14,637 nucleotides of DNA from a bacterium (lineage in GTDB: Bacteria; Hydrogenedentota; Hydrogenedentia; Hydrogenedentiales; SLHB01), in contig JAAEQP010001214.1 of NCBI GenBank assembly GCA_024231375.1, positions 1 through 14,637 of the forward strand. The letters run 5' to 3'. Position 1 is the first letter of the stretch, and each line of letters begins with the position of its first letter. Of this stretch, positions 6,422 to 13,102 are shown piece after piece. Both the position numbers and the translations under genes were made by a program. Under the pieces are notes generated by a model. That model was not told where the DNA came from, made no database searches, and saw only the letters and a program-made list of their open reading frames with translations.

Positions 6422-8493
6422 TGGCGCTCATCGAAGTACAAGACATCTCCAAAACATTCCGGCCCCGGCGAGGGGCTCGGAGCACGCTCCTTGGTTCTCT
6501 TCAGAATCTCAACCCACTGAAATCGCGGTCCGTCGAGACCGTCCGCGCTCTTGAGGATCTTTCGTTCACCGTGGACCCGGGAGAGACCTTCGGCATCATT
6601 GGCGCCAACGGGTCCGGCAAGAGCACCTTGCTGAAGATCCTGGCGGGCGTGACGACCCCCACATCCGGTGAAGTGACCATCCACGGGCGCGTGGCATCGC
6701 TGCTCGAGCTGGGCGCCGGGTTCCACCCCGTACTGAGCGCACGCGAAAACATTTTCCTGAACGGACGCCTCCTGGGCATGTCGCGCGCCGACATCGAACG
6801 CGAGTTCGACCGCATCGTGGCGTTTTCGGGCGTGGGCGAGTTCATCGATAACGCCTTGGACACCTTCTCGAGCGGCATGTACGTGCGGCTTGGGTTCGCC
6901 GTGGCAGTCCACTCGAATCCGGACGTGTTCCTGGTGGACGAGGTGTTGTCGGTAGGCGACGAAGAGTTCCAGCGCAAGTGCCGCAAGCGCATTGGCGAAC
7001 TTCGTGAACAGGGCAAGACGATTCTGTTTGTATCGCACGACTTGGGCATCGTGAGCGCCTTGTGCGACCGGGTGATGCTGCTGAGCAAGGGCAAGATGAT
7101 TTCGCGCGGGACACCCCGGGAAACCATCGATTTCTACCTCCGGCAAGTGGGCCATCAGAAAGCCGTGCATACGTGCGGATCGGGTGCGACCGAGGCTATC
7201 TTCAACAGTGGCCGGGTGTCTTTGTTCCACGACCAGCACGAGATCACGGCGCCGGCAGGTCTTGTCTGTCAGGTGCTGCACATGGGGGGCTGGCACGAAG
7301 CGACGATGGCCGATTGGGCCATCGAAGAATCGGGATCAACCCACTGCGTCGCTCGCGGCCAGGCTACGCGGCTTCCCATCGACTGGTTGGTGCGCATCGA
7401 GGTTGCGGACGGCACGGTGCGCTACTCCATCGGTTTCGAATCCCGCGGCGACATCGACATCGAAGACGTGGCCGTCGATTTCTTCTTGCCGGTGAAGTAC
7501 ACGTCCTGGCTTGACCCGGACGGTGAGACGCCCTTCCCTGAAATCGTGTCGCAGGACGTTCGGTGGATGCCGCTCAGCAGTCGGGAAGCGGCGCCGTCAG
7601 TGGCGGCCGCCTTGTCTGGCGACGGTTCGGAGGCCCCCGAGGTCCTTGTCCGGTTTGCGGAGAAGAACGACCACGACCGGTTGATCTGGTGGAACACGGA
7701 CTACGTCCAAGGCATGCGCGTGCTACGCGCGGGCGGACCCGTGCCGAAGCAGGCCCTGCCCTTTAAGGCGGGCCGGCACGAGTTGGTGACGCTTGAAATC
7801 GCGCTGGGGCAGGACCGGGCAGCGATCAACGCCCAGGTGGCCGCGGAACGGGAAGCGTGTTCCGTGACGGCGGACGGCCTTTCGGCGACGTTCCGGCAGG
7901 GTCAGGTGCGGCTGAGCGTGGATGGCGCCGATGTGACGGCGTTCATGGGCTTTTACACGTCCATGCTTATTGGCAACCTATGGAACGACAGCCAGTGCCT
8001 TCAATGGGACGACGTGCGCCGCCAGGGAGACATGATCGAGGCTACCGGGACATCGCGCCGGTTCCCGTTCCGTCAACACTGGCGGTTCGAGAAGGCCGCG
8101 GACGGCATCGCCGTCCAGATCGAGCTTGAGGTCATCGAGCCCTTCGAATGTCAGGAGTACCACGCATGTGCGTGTCTCAACGAGGCCTATAGCGAGTGGG
8201 AATCGGACGTGGAATCGGGCGCGTTCCCGCCCTTCGACCCGAGCCAGAGCGATTGGCGCCATGCGAATCGCGACTACCGGCCCGGCACGCGAATCACCGC
8301 CCGCGGACCCGACCTGCCCTCAGTCGTGTTGGAAGCTGCCGAAGACGCGCCCATGCGGATGACGGCCATCAACACGGGATACCATCAGCGGGCGCGCGTG
8401 CTCCAGGCGTTGGGTGTGTCGGACGAGGGGGCCTTCCACTTCACTCCGGGCAGACACCCCTACTTCCAGGGCACGATCAAGATAGCGCGTTAG
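6421..8493 (+). CDS. Wzt-like ABC ATPase with duplicated unknown C-terminal domain
   Basis: This 690-residue protein has an ATP-binding domain at residues 1-245: Walker A GANGSGKST (61-69), the Wzt-type ELGAGFHP (96-103), signature FSSGM (149-153), Walker B VFLVDEVLSVGD (169-180) and switch His206. It should energise the permease with which it overlaps. The C-terminal 440 residues are unlike ordinary Wzt tails of about 150-200 residues. They consist of two similar modules, about 258-462 and 487-690. Shared landmarks are SGRVSLF/QGQVRLS, WHEATMADW/WNDSQCLQW, a W followed by ADGT/ADGI and IGFE/IELE, and NTDYVQGMRVL with GRHELV against NTGYHQRARVL with GRHPYF. By analogy with Wzt the modules may bind the exported glycan; they look beta-rich, but I do not recognise the family. 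The long upstream extension of the open frame lies inside the permease gene and is not real. Confidence 0.88.
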   Translation: MALIEVQDISKTFRPRRGARSTLLGSLQNLNPLKSRSVETVRALEDLSFTVDPGETFGIIGANGSGKSTLLKILAGVTTPTSGEVTIHGRVASLLELGAGFHPVLSARENIFLNGRLLGMSRADIEREFDRIVAFSGVGEFIDNALDTFSSGMYVRLGFAVAVHSNPDVFLVDEVLSVGDEEFQRKCRKRIGELREQGKTILFVSHDLGIVSALCDRVMLLSKGKMISRGTPRETIDFYLRQVGHQKAVHTCGSGATEAIFNSGRVSLFHDQHEITAPAGLVCQVLHMGGWHEATMADWAIEESGSTHCVARGQATRLPIDWLVRIEVADGTVRYSIGFESRGDIDIEDVAVDFFLPVKYTSWLDPDGETPFPEIVSQDVRWMPLSSREAAPSVAAALSGDGSEAPEVLVRFAEKNDHDRLIWWNTDYVQGMRVLRAGGPVPKQALPFKAGRHELVTLEIALGQDRAAINAQVAAEREACSVTADGLSATFRQGQVRLSVDGADVTAFMGFYTSMLIGNLWNDSQCLQWDDVRRQGDMIEATGTSRRFPFRQHWRFEKAADGIAVQIELEVIEPFECQEYHACACLNEAYSEWESDVESGAFPPFDPSQSDWRHANRDYRPGTRITARGPDLPSVVLEAAEDAPMRMTAINTGYHQRARVLQALGVSDEGAFHFTPGRHPYFQGTIKIAR

Positions 8494-8962
8494 GCGCTGC
8501 GCCGTTGCTCGGGAGGGTAACCATGGTGAGCGACGTCTTCGCCGTGGCGACGAGCTTCCCCCCGCCGTTGAAGGCTTCCGCCTCAAGAAACAGCAAGGTG
8601 CGCGTCTTGGCGCGCAGCCGCACCTCCACCACAAGCGTTCCCTCTTCATCCGTCGGGACTGTCCTCATGTACGACGTTTCCATGGAGACGGTGAGACAGG
8701 GGCGCTTCGCGACGAGGTAGCAGAATGGGCCAAAGGCGTTGTCGAAGGCGGCTGCAATCATCCCGCCCTGCATGGCGCCGGTGGGGCCGGCGTACTCGGG
8801 ACGGACGGGGAACGTGACGCGCATGGATCGGTTGCGCACGTAGTCGACGATGGTTCCCCCCATCTCTCGAAACACACGCGGCGGGATTTCGACCCCGTAC
8901 CGTTCGGCCATTTCATTGGCTTTGTCCAAAGCCTGAGCGACGCGTGTTTCCGCGGAATTCAT
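8477..8962 (-). CDS. PaaI-like hotdog-fold thioesterase
   Basis: This 161-residue protein fits the PaaI/acyl-CoA thioesterase group of the hotdog superfamily. The core reads GPTGAMQGGMIAAAFDNAFG (59-78), matching the family pattern HGGxxxxxxD, with D74 as the likely catalytic acid. The usual His is Gln65. Following strands (FLEAEAFNGGGKLVATAKTS, 125-144) match the conserved end of the fold. Such enzymes cleave acyl- or aryl-CoA thioesters; the substrate is unknown. The ATG at 8962 is chosen because the conserved region begins soon after and GAGGAGA lies upstream (at a rather long spacing of about 11 bases). Its last 17 bases overlap the end of the convergent Wzt-like gene. It lies downstream of the phosphofructokinase gene in the same direction, but a strong hairpin separates them. 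Confidence 0.82.
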   Translation of the reverse strand: MNSAETRVAQALDKANEMAERYGVEIPPRVFREMGGTIVDYVRNRSMRVTFPVRPEYAGPTGAMQGGMIAAAFDNAFGPFCYLVAKRPCLTVSMETSYMRTVPTDEEGTLVVEVRLRAKTRTLLFLEAEAFNGGGKLVATAKTSLTMVTLPSNGAAPNALS

Positions 8963-8995
8963 GAGACGTTTCTCCTCGCCATCAGAATGCAACGC

Positions 8996-9026
8996 GGGGG
9001 AGACCCAGCCGTTCCGGGTCTCCCCC
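8996..9026 (-). terminator. Strong hairpin after the phosphofructokinase gene
   Basis: GGGGGAGACCC (8996-9006) pairs fully with GGGTCTCCCCC (9016-9026) around a nine-base loop, 30 bp after the phosphofructokinase stop. The T-tract on the minus strand is poor (CGCGTTGCATTCT), so some read-through into the thioesterase gene is likely. Confidence 0.65.
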
Positions 9027-9056
9027 GTCGCGCAACTACCGAGAACCAATAAACGG

Positions 9057-10280
9057 TTACTTCTTGCCCTTCTTGAGGACCTTCGCCACTGACGGCGCGG
9101 CAATGCGTTCCATGATCGGCAGGTCGCCGATGAGCGGACGCGCGTACCGGATGAAGGCCTCGGTCACGCCGTTACCGGCCTTGTTGATGAACTTGGCCGG
9201 CATTTCGGTAGCGTCGCGCGCCACGTCCTTGAGCTTGGCCAGGAAGTACTCGACTGCGTAGTCGCCGATGCGGCGAATGGCAACCGACCCGTCCAGGTTG
9301 TGCCAGATGGCGAACTGGGCGGCCTTTTCGCCGACCTCGCGCGCCTCGAACTGGTCGACTTCGCTGACGCAGCCGAGGAAGCTGCGCTGCAGGTAGCCGA
9401 GCGTATCGGCGCGGACGCGCTTGATGCTGGTGTCGGCCTTGATCCACGAAGCAAGCAGGTCGCCCAAGGCGCCCGTGCCGGAGAGTTGCATGTTGCCGTG
9501 TGCGTCTTTCTCACCGCCGGTGAACTGGCTGACGATGGCTCTGCCTTTCGGATCAACGATGCCTTCGGACGCGGCCACGATGCATCGGCCGTGCTTCTTG
9601 TATACCGCCTTCACGTCACTGAGGAACTGCTTTTTCGTGACGGGGCGTTCGGGCATGTAGATGAGATGGGGACCATCATCCGGGTACTTGCGGGCAAGGC
9701 TGGCAGCCGCCGTCAAGAAGCCCGCGTGACGTCCCATGACGACGCCGATGTACACGCCCGGGATGGCGCGGTTGTCGAGGTTCACGCCCGCGAAGGCCTG
9801 GGCCACGAACTTGGCCGCGGAACCGAACCCAGGACAGTGGTCGGTGACTTTCAGGTCGTTGTCGATGGTCTTCGGGATATGGATGACGCGCAGTTCGTAC
9901 CCGGCCTTGTCGGATTCCTCGTTGACGATGCGGCACGTGTCGGCGCTGTCGTTTCCGCCGATGTAGAAGAAGTAGCGGACATCATGGGCCTGGCACACCT
10001 TGAAGACCTTGCGGCAATACTCCACATCGGGCTTGTCGCGCGTCGACAACAGACCGGACGACGGCGTCTGAGCGACCGCTTCCAGGTTGTGCGTCGTGGC
10101 CTCGGTGAGGTCCAGGAAATTCTCATTGATGATGCCGTTCACGCCGTGAAGGGCGCCATACACCCGCGTGACCTGCGGGTACTTGCGGGACTCGAGCACG
10201 GCCCCGATCATGCTCTGGTTGATCACGGCGGTCGGGCCGCCGCCTTGGGCTACCAACACTTTTCCTTCGAGGACTGACAT
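9057..10280 (-). CDS. pfp: Pyrophosphate-dependent 6-phosphofructokinase
   Basis: This 407-residue phosphofructokinase-fold enzyme interconverts fructose 6-phosphate and fructose 1,6-bisphosphate in the cytoplasm. The donor is read from two sites. GGNDS (108-112) has Asp where ATP enzymes have Gly (GGDGS), and PKTIDND (136-142) has the Lys typical of pyrophosphate users. Other conserved motifs are VAQGGGPTAVINQS (10-23), MGRHAGFLT (182-190) with the substrate-binding Arg, and ASEGI (237-241). Using pyrophosphate makes the step reversible and saves ATP. The ATG at 10280 is supported by AAGGAGA upstream; an in-frame ATG at 10358 lies in the leader hairpin and is less likely. Ordinary phosphofructokinases are about 320 residues; this length fits the longer pyrophosphate clades. 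Confidence 0.92.
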   Translation of the reverse strand: MSVLEGKVLVAQGGGPTAVINQSMIGAVLESRKYPQVTRVYGALHGVNGIINENFLDLTEATTHNLEAVAQTPSSGLLSTRDKPDVEYCRKVFKVCQAHDVRYFFYIGGNDSADTCRIVNEESDKAGYELRVIHIPKTIDNDLKVTDHCPGFGSAAKFVAQAFAGVNLDNRAIPGVYIGVVMGRHAGFLTAAASLARKYPDDGPHLIYMPERPVTKKQFLSDVKAVYKKHGRCIVAASEGIVDPKGRAIVSQFTGGEKDAHGNMQLSGTGALGDLLASWIKADTSIKRVRADTLGYLQRSFLGCVSEVDQFEAREVGEKAAQFAIWHNLDGSVAIRRIGDYAVEYFLAKLKDVARDATEMPAKFINKAGNGVTEAFIRYARPLIGDLPIMERIAAPSVAKVLKKGKK

Positions 10281-10348
10281 AATCGATTTCTCCTTTACCG
10301 GCCCGTCGATTGCGCTGCCGAATGTGTGTCGAAACGTTCCGCTTGAAA

Positions 10349-10370
10349 CACCTTCCATGCCGGGAAGGTG
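10349..10370 (-). other. Hairpin in the phosphofructokinase leader
   Basis: CACCTTCC (10349-10356) pairs with GGAAGGTG (10363-10370) around a six-base loop, within the predicted 104-nt leader of the phosphofructokinase mRNA. No known riboswitch class is recognised here, and a role in stability or translation is only possible. Confidence 0.3.
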
Positions 10371-10390
10371 GATGGGAACAAAACACGCCG

Positions 10391-10420
10391 ATTATACACA
10401 CCCAACTCGGGGCCTTTCCA
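10391..10420 (-). promoter_or_regulatory. Promoter of the phosphofructokinase gene
   Basis: On the minus strand TGGAAA (10420-10415) and a perfect TATAAT (10396-10391) are separated by 18 bp. The start of transcription would be near 10384. Confidence 0.55.
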
Positions 10421-10555
10421 CTCGCACCCAGACAGAAGGCACGGGGGCGGAGCTATCCAGAGAAAGATGTGGGCGTTTCTCGTGAAATCTGCACGGAATG
10501 GGGCGCCCGGAACGCGGTGTTTCGCCAAGTGGTTGGGAACCGACGCGATACGTCG

Positions 10556-10564
10556 TGGTATAAT
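10556..10564 (+). promoter_or_regulatory. Extended -10 promoter of the PHP gene
   Basis: TGGTATAAT is a perfect -10 box (10559-10564) with the TGn extension, which can work with a poor -35; the nearest candidate is TTGGGA at 10533, too far at 20 bp. Transcription should begin near 10571, leaving a leader of about 67 nt. The rest of the 357-bp gap (10281-10637) holds the divergent phosphofructokinase promoter and its leader; between the two promoters (10421-10532) I see nothing beyond a weak six-pair hairpin at 10460-10481. Confidence 0.6.
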
Positions 10565-10637
10565 AGGGACGGTGCAGTCAGGAGTTGCCTTGTCCCGGTG
10601 ACGGCAGGCGAGGTAGCCCGCAACGAATTGGAATGGA

Positions 10638-11327
10638 ATGAAGATAGAACTACATTGTCACACGAACGTGCATTCCGCATGTTCACGTGTTTCGCCCAAG
10701 GAATTGGTCGCTATGGCAGAAGCCAGCGACTATGATGTTGTGTTTCTGACCGATCACGGTAAAGTCTGGCCGGCACATGAGTTAGCGGCGGCTCGGGAGT
10801 TCTGCGACCGTGTCCGCATCTTCCCCGGAATCGAGATCACGTTCCCCGAAGGGCCGGACGTCCTCGTGTTGGGCGCGGACAATCCACTTTATGAATCGCT
10901 TCAGTCCCCAAGTGAAGTGCTGGCACAGGCTTGCGCGGACGGGTACTTGACGATTCTGGCCCATCCTTACCGATGGGAAGGCACGCTCGCCCCCTACTGT
11001 CCGCTGCTTGATGCCGTGGAAGTGCGGAGCTGCAACCACCCGTTGCAGTCTCAGGCCGATCGGGCCGAGCAGTATGCCATCGACCACAATATGGCCCAGC
11101 TTTTCGCGGGCGATGCCCACGGTCTGAATTTCTTGAACCGCTTCTGGATTGAGACCGACGAGACCTTTGAGACGCCCCAGGAACTGCGCAGGCTCATCCT
11201 TGCCGGTCGCTACGAGAACAAGATGCGGGCGGTGAAAGGTCCGTTGCCGCCGTCGTACAAGGCGGCGACCATGGCCGAACTCGCCGAGGACGATCTGACG
11301 GCTCTCTACGTGCAGCCGACGGCGTAG
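10638..11327 (+). CDS. PHP-domain metal-dependent phosphoesterase
   Basis: This 229-residue protein is a stand-alone PHP domain with the metal ligands in order: HCH at residues 6-8, LTDH (37-40), GIEI with E66, LAHPYR with H109, and GDAHG (158-162). PHP proteins bind two or three metal ions in a TIM-like barrel and hydrolyse phosphoesters, for example 3',5'-nucleoside bisphosphates, oligonucleotides or histidinol phosphate. At this size it resembles the small YciV-like and uncharacterised PHP groups; the substrate cannot be assigned. The ATG at 10638 places the first metal motif right at the N-terminus, as usual in the family, although only a weak GGA precedes it. It ends nine bases from the stop of the convergent VOC gene, with no terminator between them. 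Confidence 0.87.
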   Translation: MKIELHCHTNVHSACSRVSPKELVAMAEASDYDVVFLTDHGKVWPAHELAAAREFCDRVRIFPGIEITFPEGPDVLVLGADNPLYESLQSPSEVLAQACADGYLTILAHPYRWEGTLAPYCPLLDAVEVRSCNHPLQSQADRAEQYAIDHNMAQLFAGDAHGLNFLNRFWIETDETFETPQELRRLILAGRYENKMRAVKGPLPPSYKAATMAELAEDDLTALYVQPTA

Positions 11328-11336
11328 CCGCCTGAC

Positions 11337-11822
11337 TCACGCGTATTCAGCCAACTCCAGCAGCACGCCGTCCGGGTCCCGGAAGTAGCAGAGCCGTTTC
11401 CGGCCGGCGTCGTGTTTGACCACCCCCGAAGGCACCGCAACGGGCGCCCCGATCAGGTCCACGCCCGCTTCCTTCAACCGCGCGCTCATGGCGTCGATGT
11501 CGGGCACGCGAAACGCCAAATGGCGTAGGCCGACGGTGTTCGGGAGGGCCGTTTCGTCCACAGCGACGCCTGCTGGTGCGATGTAGTGAATCAGTTCAAT
11601 TCGGGGCCCCCGCCCCGGCGGTTGAACGTACACCACATCCGCAGACACCCCCTGGAGGCCGACGACGGCCTCGATCCATTCACCCTTGAGATGCGCACGC
11701 CGCGTGACCTCGAATCCCATGAGGTCCGAGTAGAATTGGACGGAACGCTCAAGGTCAGACACGACAACGTTCACGTGGTCGATAGTCGGGCCATTGCTCG
11801 GCATGGAAGAGTTTGTGGTCAT
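11337..11822 (-). CDS. VOC-superfamily (glyoxalase/dioxygenase fold) protein
   Basis: This 161-residue protein has two beta-alpha-beta-beta-beta modules of the vicinal oxygen chelate fold. The candidate metal ligands are H16 (IDHVNVVV), E76 (IELIHY), H101 (LRHLAFRV) and E156 (LLELAEY), the His-Glu-His-Glu set of glyoxalase I and methylmalonyl-CoA epimerase-like proteins. CYFRDPDGVLLEL (145-157) is the classic second-module ending. The substrate is not predictable. In-frame ATGs at 11840, 11822 and 11804 are possible. I prefer 11822 because a -10 box ends six bases before it and no Shine-Dalgarno sequence is seen. It diverges from the iron regulator, sharing about 100 bp of control region. Confidence 0.82.
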   Translation of the reverse strand: MTTNSSMPSNGPTIDHVNVVVSDLERSVQFYSDLMGFEVTRRAHLKGEWIEAVVGLQGVSADVVYVQPPGRGPRIELIHYIAPAGVAVDETALPNTVGLRHLAFRVPDIDAMSARLKEAGVDLIGAPVAVPSGVVKHDAGRKRLCYFRDPDGVLLELAEYA

Positions 11823-11828
11823 TGGGCG

Positions 11829-11834
11829 ATTGTA
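11829..11834 (-). promoter_or_regulatory. -10 box of the VOC gene, probably leaderless
   Basis: TACAAT (11834-11829, five of six consensus bases) ends six bases before the ATG at 11822. No good -35 box is found 16-18 bp upstream. Confidence 0.35.
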
Positions 11835-11859
11835 CACCATTCCGCGCGTGCGATTCCGA

Positions 11860-11907
11860 TTGCATTCTTGGCGCGCAGGGAGTTAGAATTACCTCAACTT
11901 TGGTTAA
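11860..11907 (+). promoter_or_regulatory. Promoter and candidate operator of the feo operon
   Basis: TTGCAT (11860-11865) and TAGAAT (11884-11889, five of six) are spaced by 18 bp, predicting a start near 11896. The -10 edge and start point overlap TTACCTCAACTTTGGTTAA (11889-11907), a partly symmetrical AT-rich site whose TTA-CC and GG-TTAA ends recall DtxR/IdeR operators. The encoded DtxR-type protein would be the natural ligand, repressing when iron is plentiful. The symmetry is imperfect, so the operator is tentative. Confidence 0.4.
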
Positions 11908-11929
11908 GTGCGCTGAACAAGCGAATGGC

Positions 11930-12487
11930 ATGATGAAAACCATCAACGACTCGACATACTGGCGTGAGTTCGACCAGAACGACATCACCCACTCGGCGGC
12001 TCACTATTTGATGGCCATCGACACCTTGCGCGAGCAGTATGGGTACGCGCGCGTAACGGATGTGGCCGGAATGCTGAGCATCACGCGTGCCGCCGCCTCG
12101 ATGGCCATGTCGCATCTGAAGAAGCGGGGTCTTGTCACGGAAGACCGGAACCGGTTCCTGCTGCTGACGGACGACGGGATTCAGATGGCGCATCAGGTGG
12201 AGAATAACTTCCGTACCCTGGCCACATTTTTTGAAGAGGTGCTGGGGCTCGAGTCGAAGGTGGCCATGGCCGATGCGTGCAAGATGGAACACTTGATGAG
12301 CCCCGACACACGGCGACGCCTGCTGTGGTTGATGCGGCACATTCTGAGTGATAAGACGTACGCCACGTCGGTTCAGGAGGCTATGCAGGAATTCGAGGCC
12401 GGATGCCACGGCCCCGGTGACCCTTGCCCCATGTGTGAACCTGACGAATGCCTTGCCGAGGGCACGGAGCCACAGGCGGACAAATAG
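11930..12487 (+). CDS. DtxR-family iron-dependent transcriptional regulator
   Basis: This 185-residue protein has an N-terminal winged helix-turn-helix of the DtxR type (about residues 20-80; RVTDVAGMLSITRAAAS is the recognition region) followed by the metal-dependent dimerisation helices. DACKMEH (115-121) gives C117, E120 and H121, matching the primary-site ligands Cys102, Glu105 and His106 of DtxR; a Cys here is typical of iron rather than manganese sensors. The residues matching the ancillary site (His79, Glu83, His98) appear to be F94, A98 and A113. There is no C-terminal SH3 domain; instead the tail carries C159, H160, C166, C169 and C174. It heads the feoA-feoA-feoB operon and most likely represses it. 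Two adjacent ATGs (11930, 11933) are possible; neither has a Shine-Dalgarno sequence. Confidence 0.85.
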   Translation: MMKTINDSTYWREFDQNDITHSAAHYLMAIDTLREQYGYARVTDVAGMLSITRAAASMAMSHLKKRGLVTEDRNRFLLLTDDGIQMAHQVENNFRTLATFFEEVLGLESKVAMADACKMEHLMSPDTRRRLLWLMRHILSDKTYATSVQEAMQEFEAGCHGPGDPCPMCEPDECLAEGTEPQADK

Positions 12488-12543
12488 ACACGGAAACCAA
12501 CGCCTCGCGCGCGAAGGCCGGGCGTACGGAAGCAACTGAGACC

Positions 12544-12825
12544 ATGACATCGGATTCGTCAGAGTCGGAGACGCCGAGCACCGCACCGCCGGTGCTCACT
12601 CCCCTGTGCAAGATACCCGCGGGCACTCGCGTGGTGATTCAGGAATTGGCCGGCGGACGTTCGTTCCAGCAATGGGCGACCGGGATGGGGCTTACGGCGG
12701 GCAGGGCTGTGGAGGTCTTGCGAGGAGGCGGTTCCAGCGGTCCGGTCATGGTGGCGGTGGGCGAGGCACGGCTGGCGATAGGCCATGGCATGGCACAGAA
12801 GATCCTGGTAGACACGCAGCCGTGA
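12544..12825 (+). CDS. feoA: FeoA-domain protein (first copy)
   Basis: This 93-residue protein has an SH3-like FeoA domain (about residues 21-90), recognisable from the pattern LCKIPAGTRVVI, then GMGLTAGRAVEVL and GPVMVAVGEARLAIG ending in AQKILV. FeoA is a small cytoplasmic partner of the FeoB ferrous-iron transporter, needed for normal transport in studied species. A polar, Ser/Thr-rich lead of about 18 residues precedes the domain. The ATG at 12544 fits the domain; the frame is open upstream into the regulator gene but without homology. It begins 56 bp after the regulator stop and is followed by a second, different FeoA. Confidence 0.85.
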   Translation: MTSDSSESETPSTAPPVLTPLCKIPAGTRVVIQELAGGRSFQQWATGMGLTAGRAVEVLRGGGSSGPVMVAVGEARLAIGHGMAQKILVDTQP

Positions 12826-12859
12826 CGGCTTGGGAACTCGAATGAAGGACATGGCAGTC

Positions 12860-13096
12860 ATGCCGACGACGTTGTTTGATTTGGTCAGTGGAGACACGGC
12901 CCGGATCGTGCGCATTCACGGCGACGGATCGCACAGCATTCGTCAGCGCCTGCTGGATATGGGCATCACACGGGGCGAGCAGGTGCGCGTGGAGCGTCAC
13001 GCCCCGCTTGGCGATCCCGTGGAGGTGACCGTCAGAGGGTACTATCTCGCGCTCCGGATGAACGAAGCCAAACAGATCGAGGTCGAGGAACTCTAG
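12860..13096 (+). CDS. feoA: FeoA-domain protein (second copy)
   Basis: This is a 78-residue FeoA of standard length, starting MPTTLFDLVSGDTARIVRI, with RQRLLDMGITRGEQVRVER and DPVEVTVRGYYLALRMNEA, the classical FeoA pattern. It is closer to canonical FeoA than the preceding copy. The ATG at 12860 has GAAGGA about ten bases upstream; in-frame ATGs at 12842 and 12851 are alternatives that would add a few residues. It ends six bases before feoB and is surely co-transcribed with it. Confidence 0.87.
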   Translation: MPTTLFDLVSGDTARIVRIHGDGSHSIRQRLLDMGITRGEQVRVERHAPLGDPVEVTVRGYYLALRMNEAKQIEVEEL

Positions 13097-13102
13097 CCGC
13101 TC

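Noticed and set aside
9300..10277. Open frame of 325 codons on the plus strand opposite the phosphofructokinase
   Set aside because: It is a shadow of the GC-rich coding strand, with no recognisable domain; the minus-strand enzyme has all its motifs.
10281..10390. Possible riboswitch in the phosphofructokinase leader
   Set aside because: Only one simple hairpin is seen and no conserved aptamer core of any class I know.
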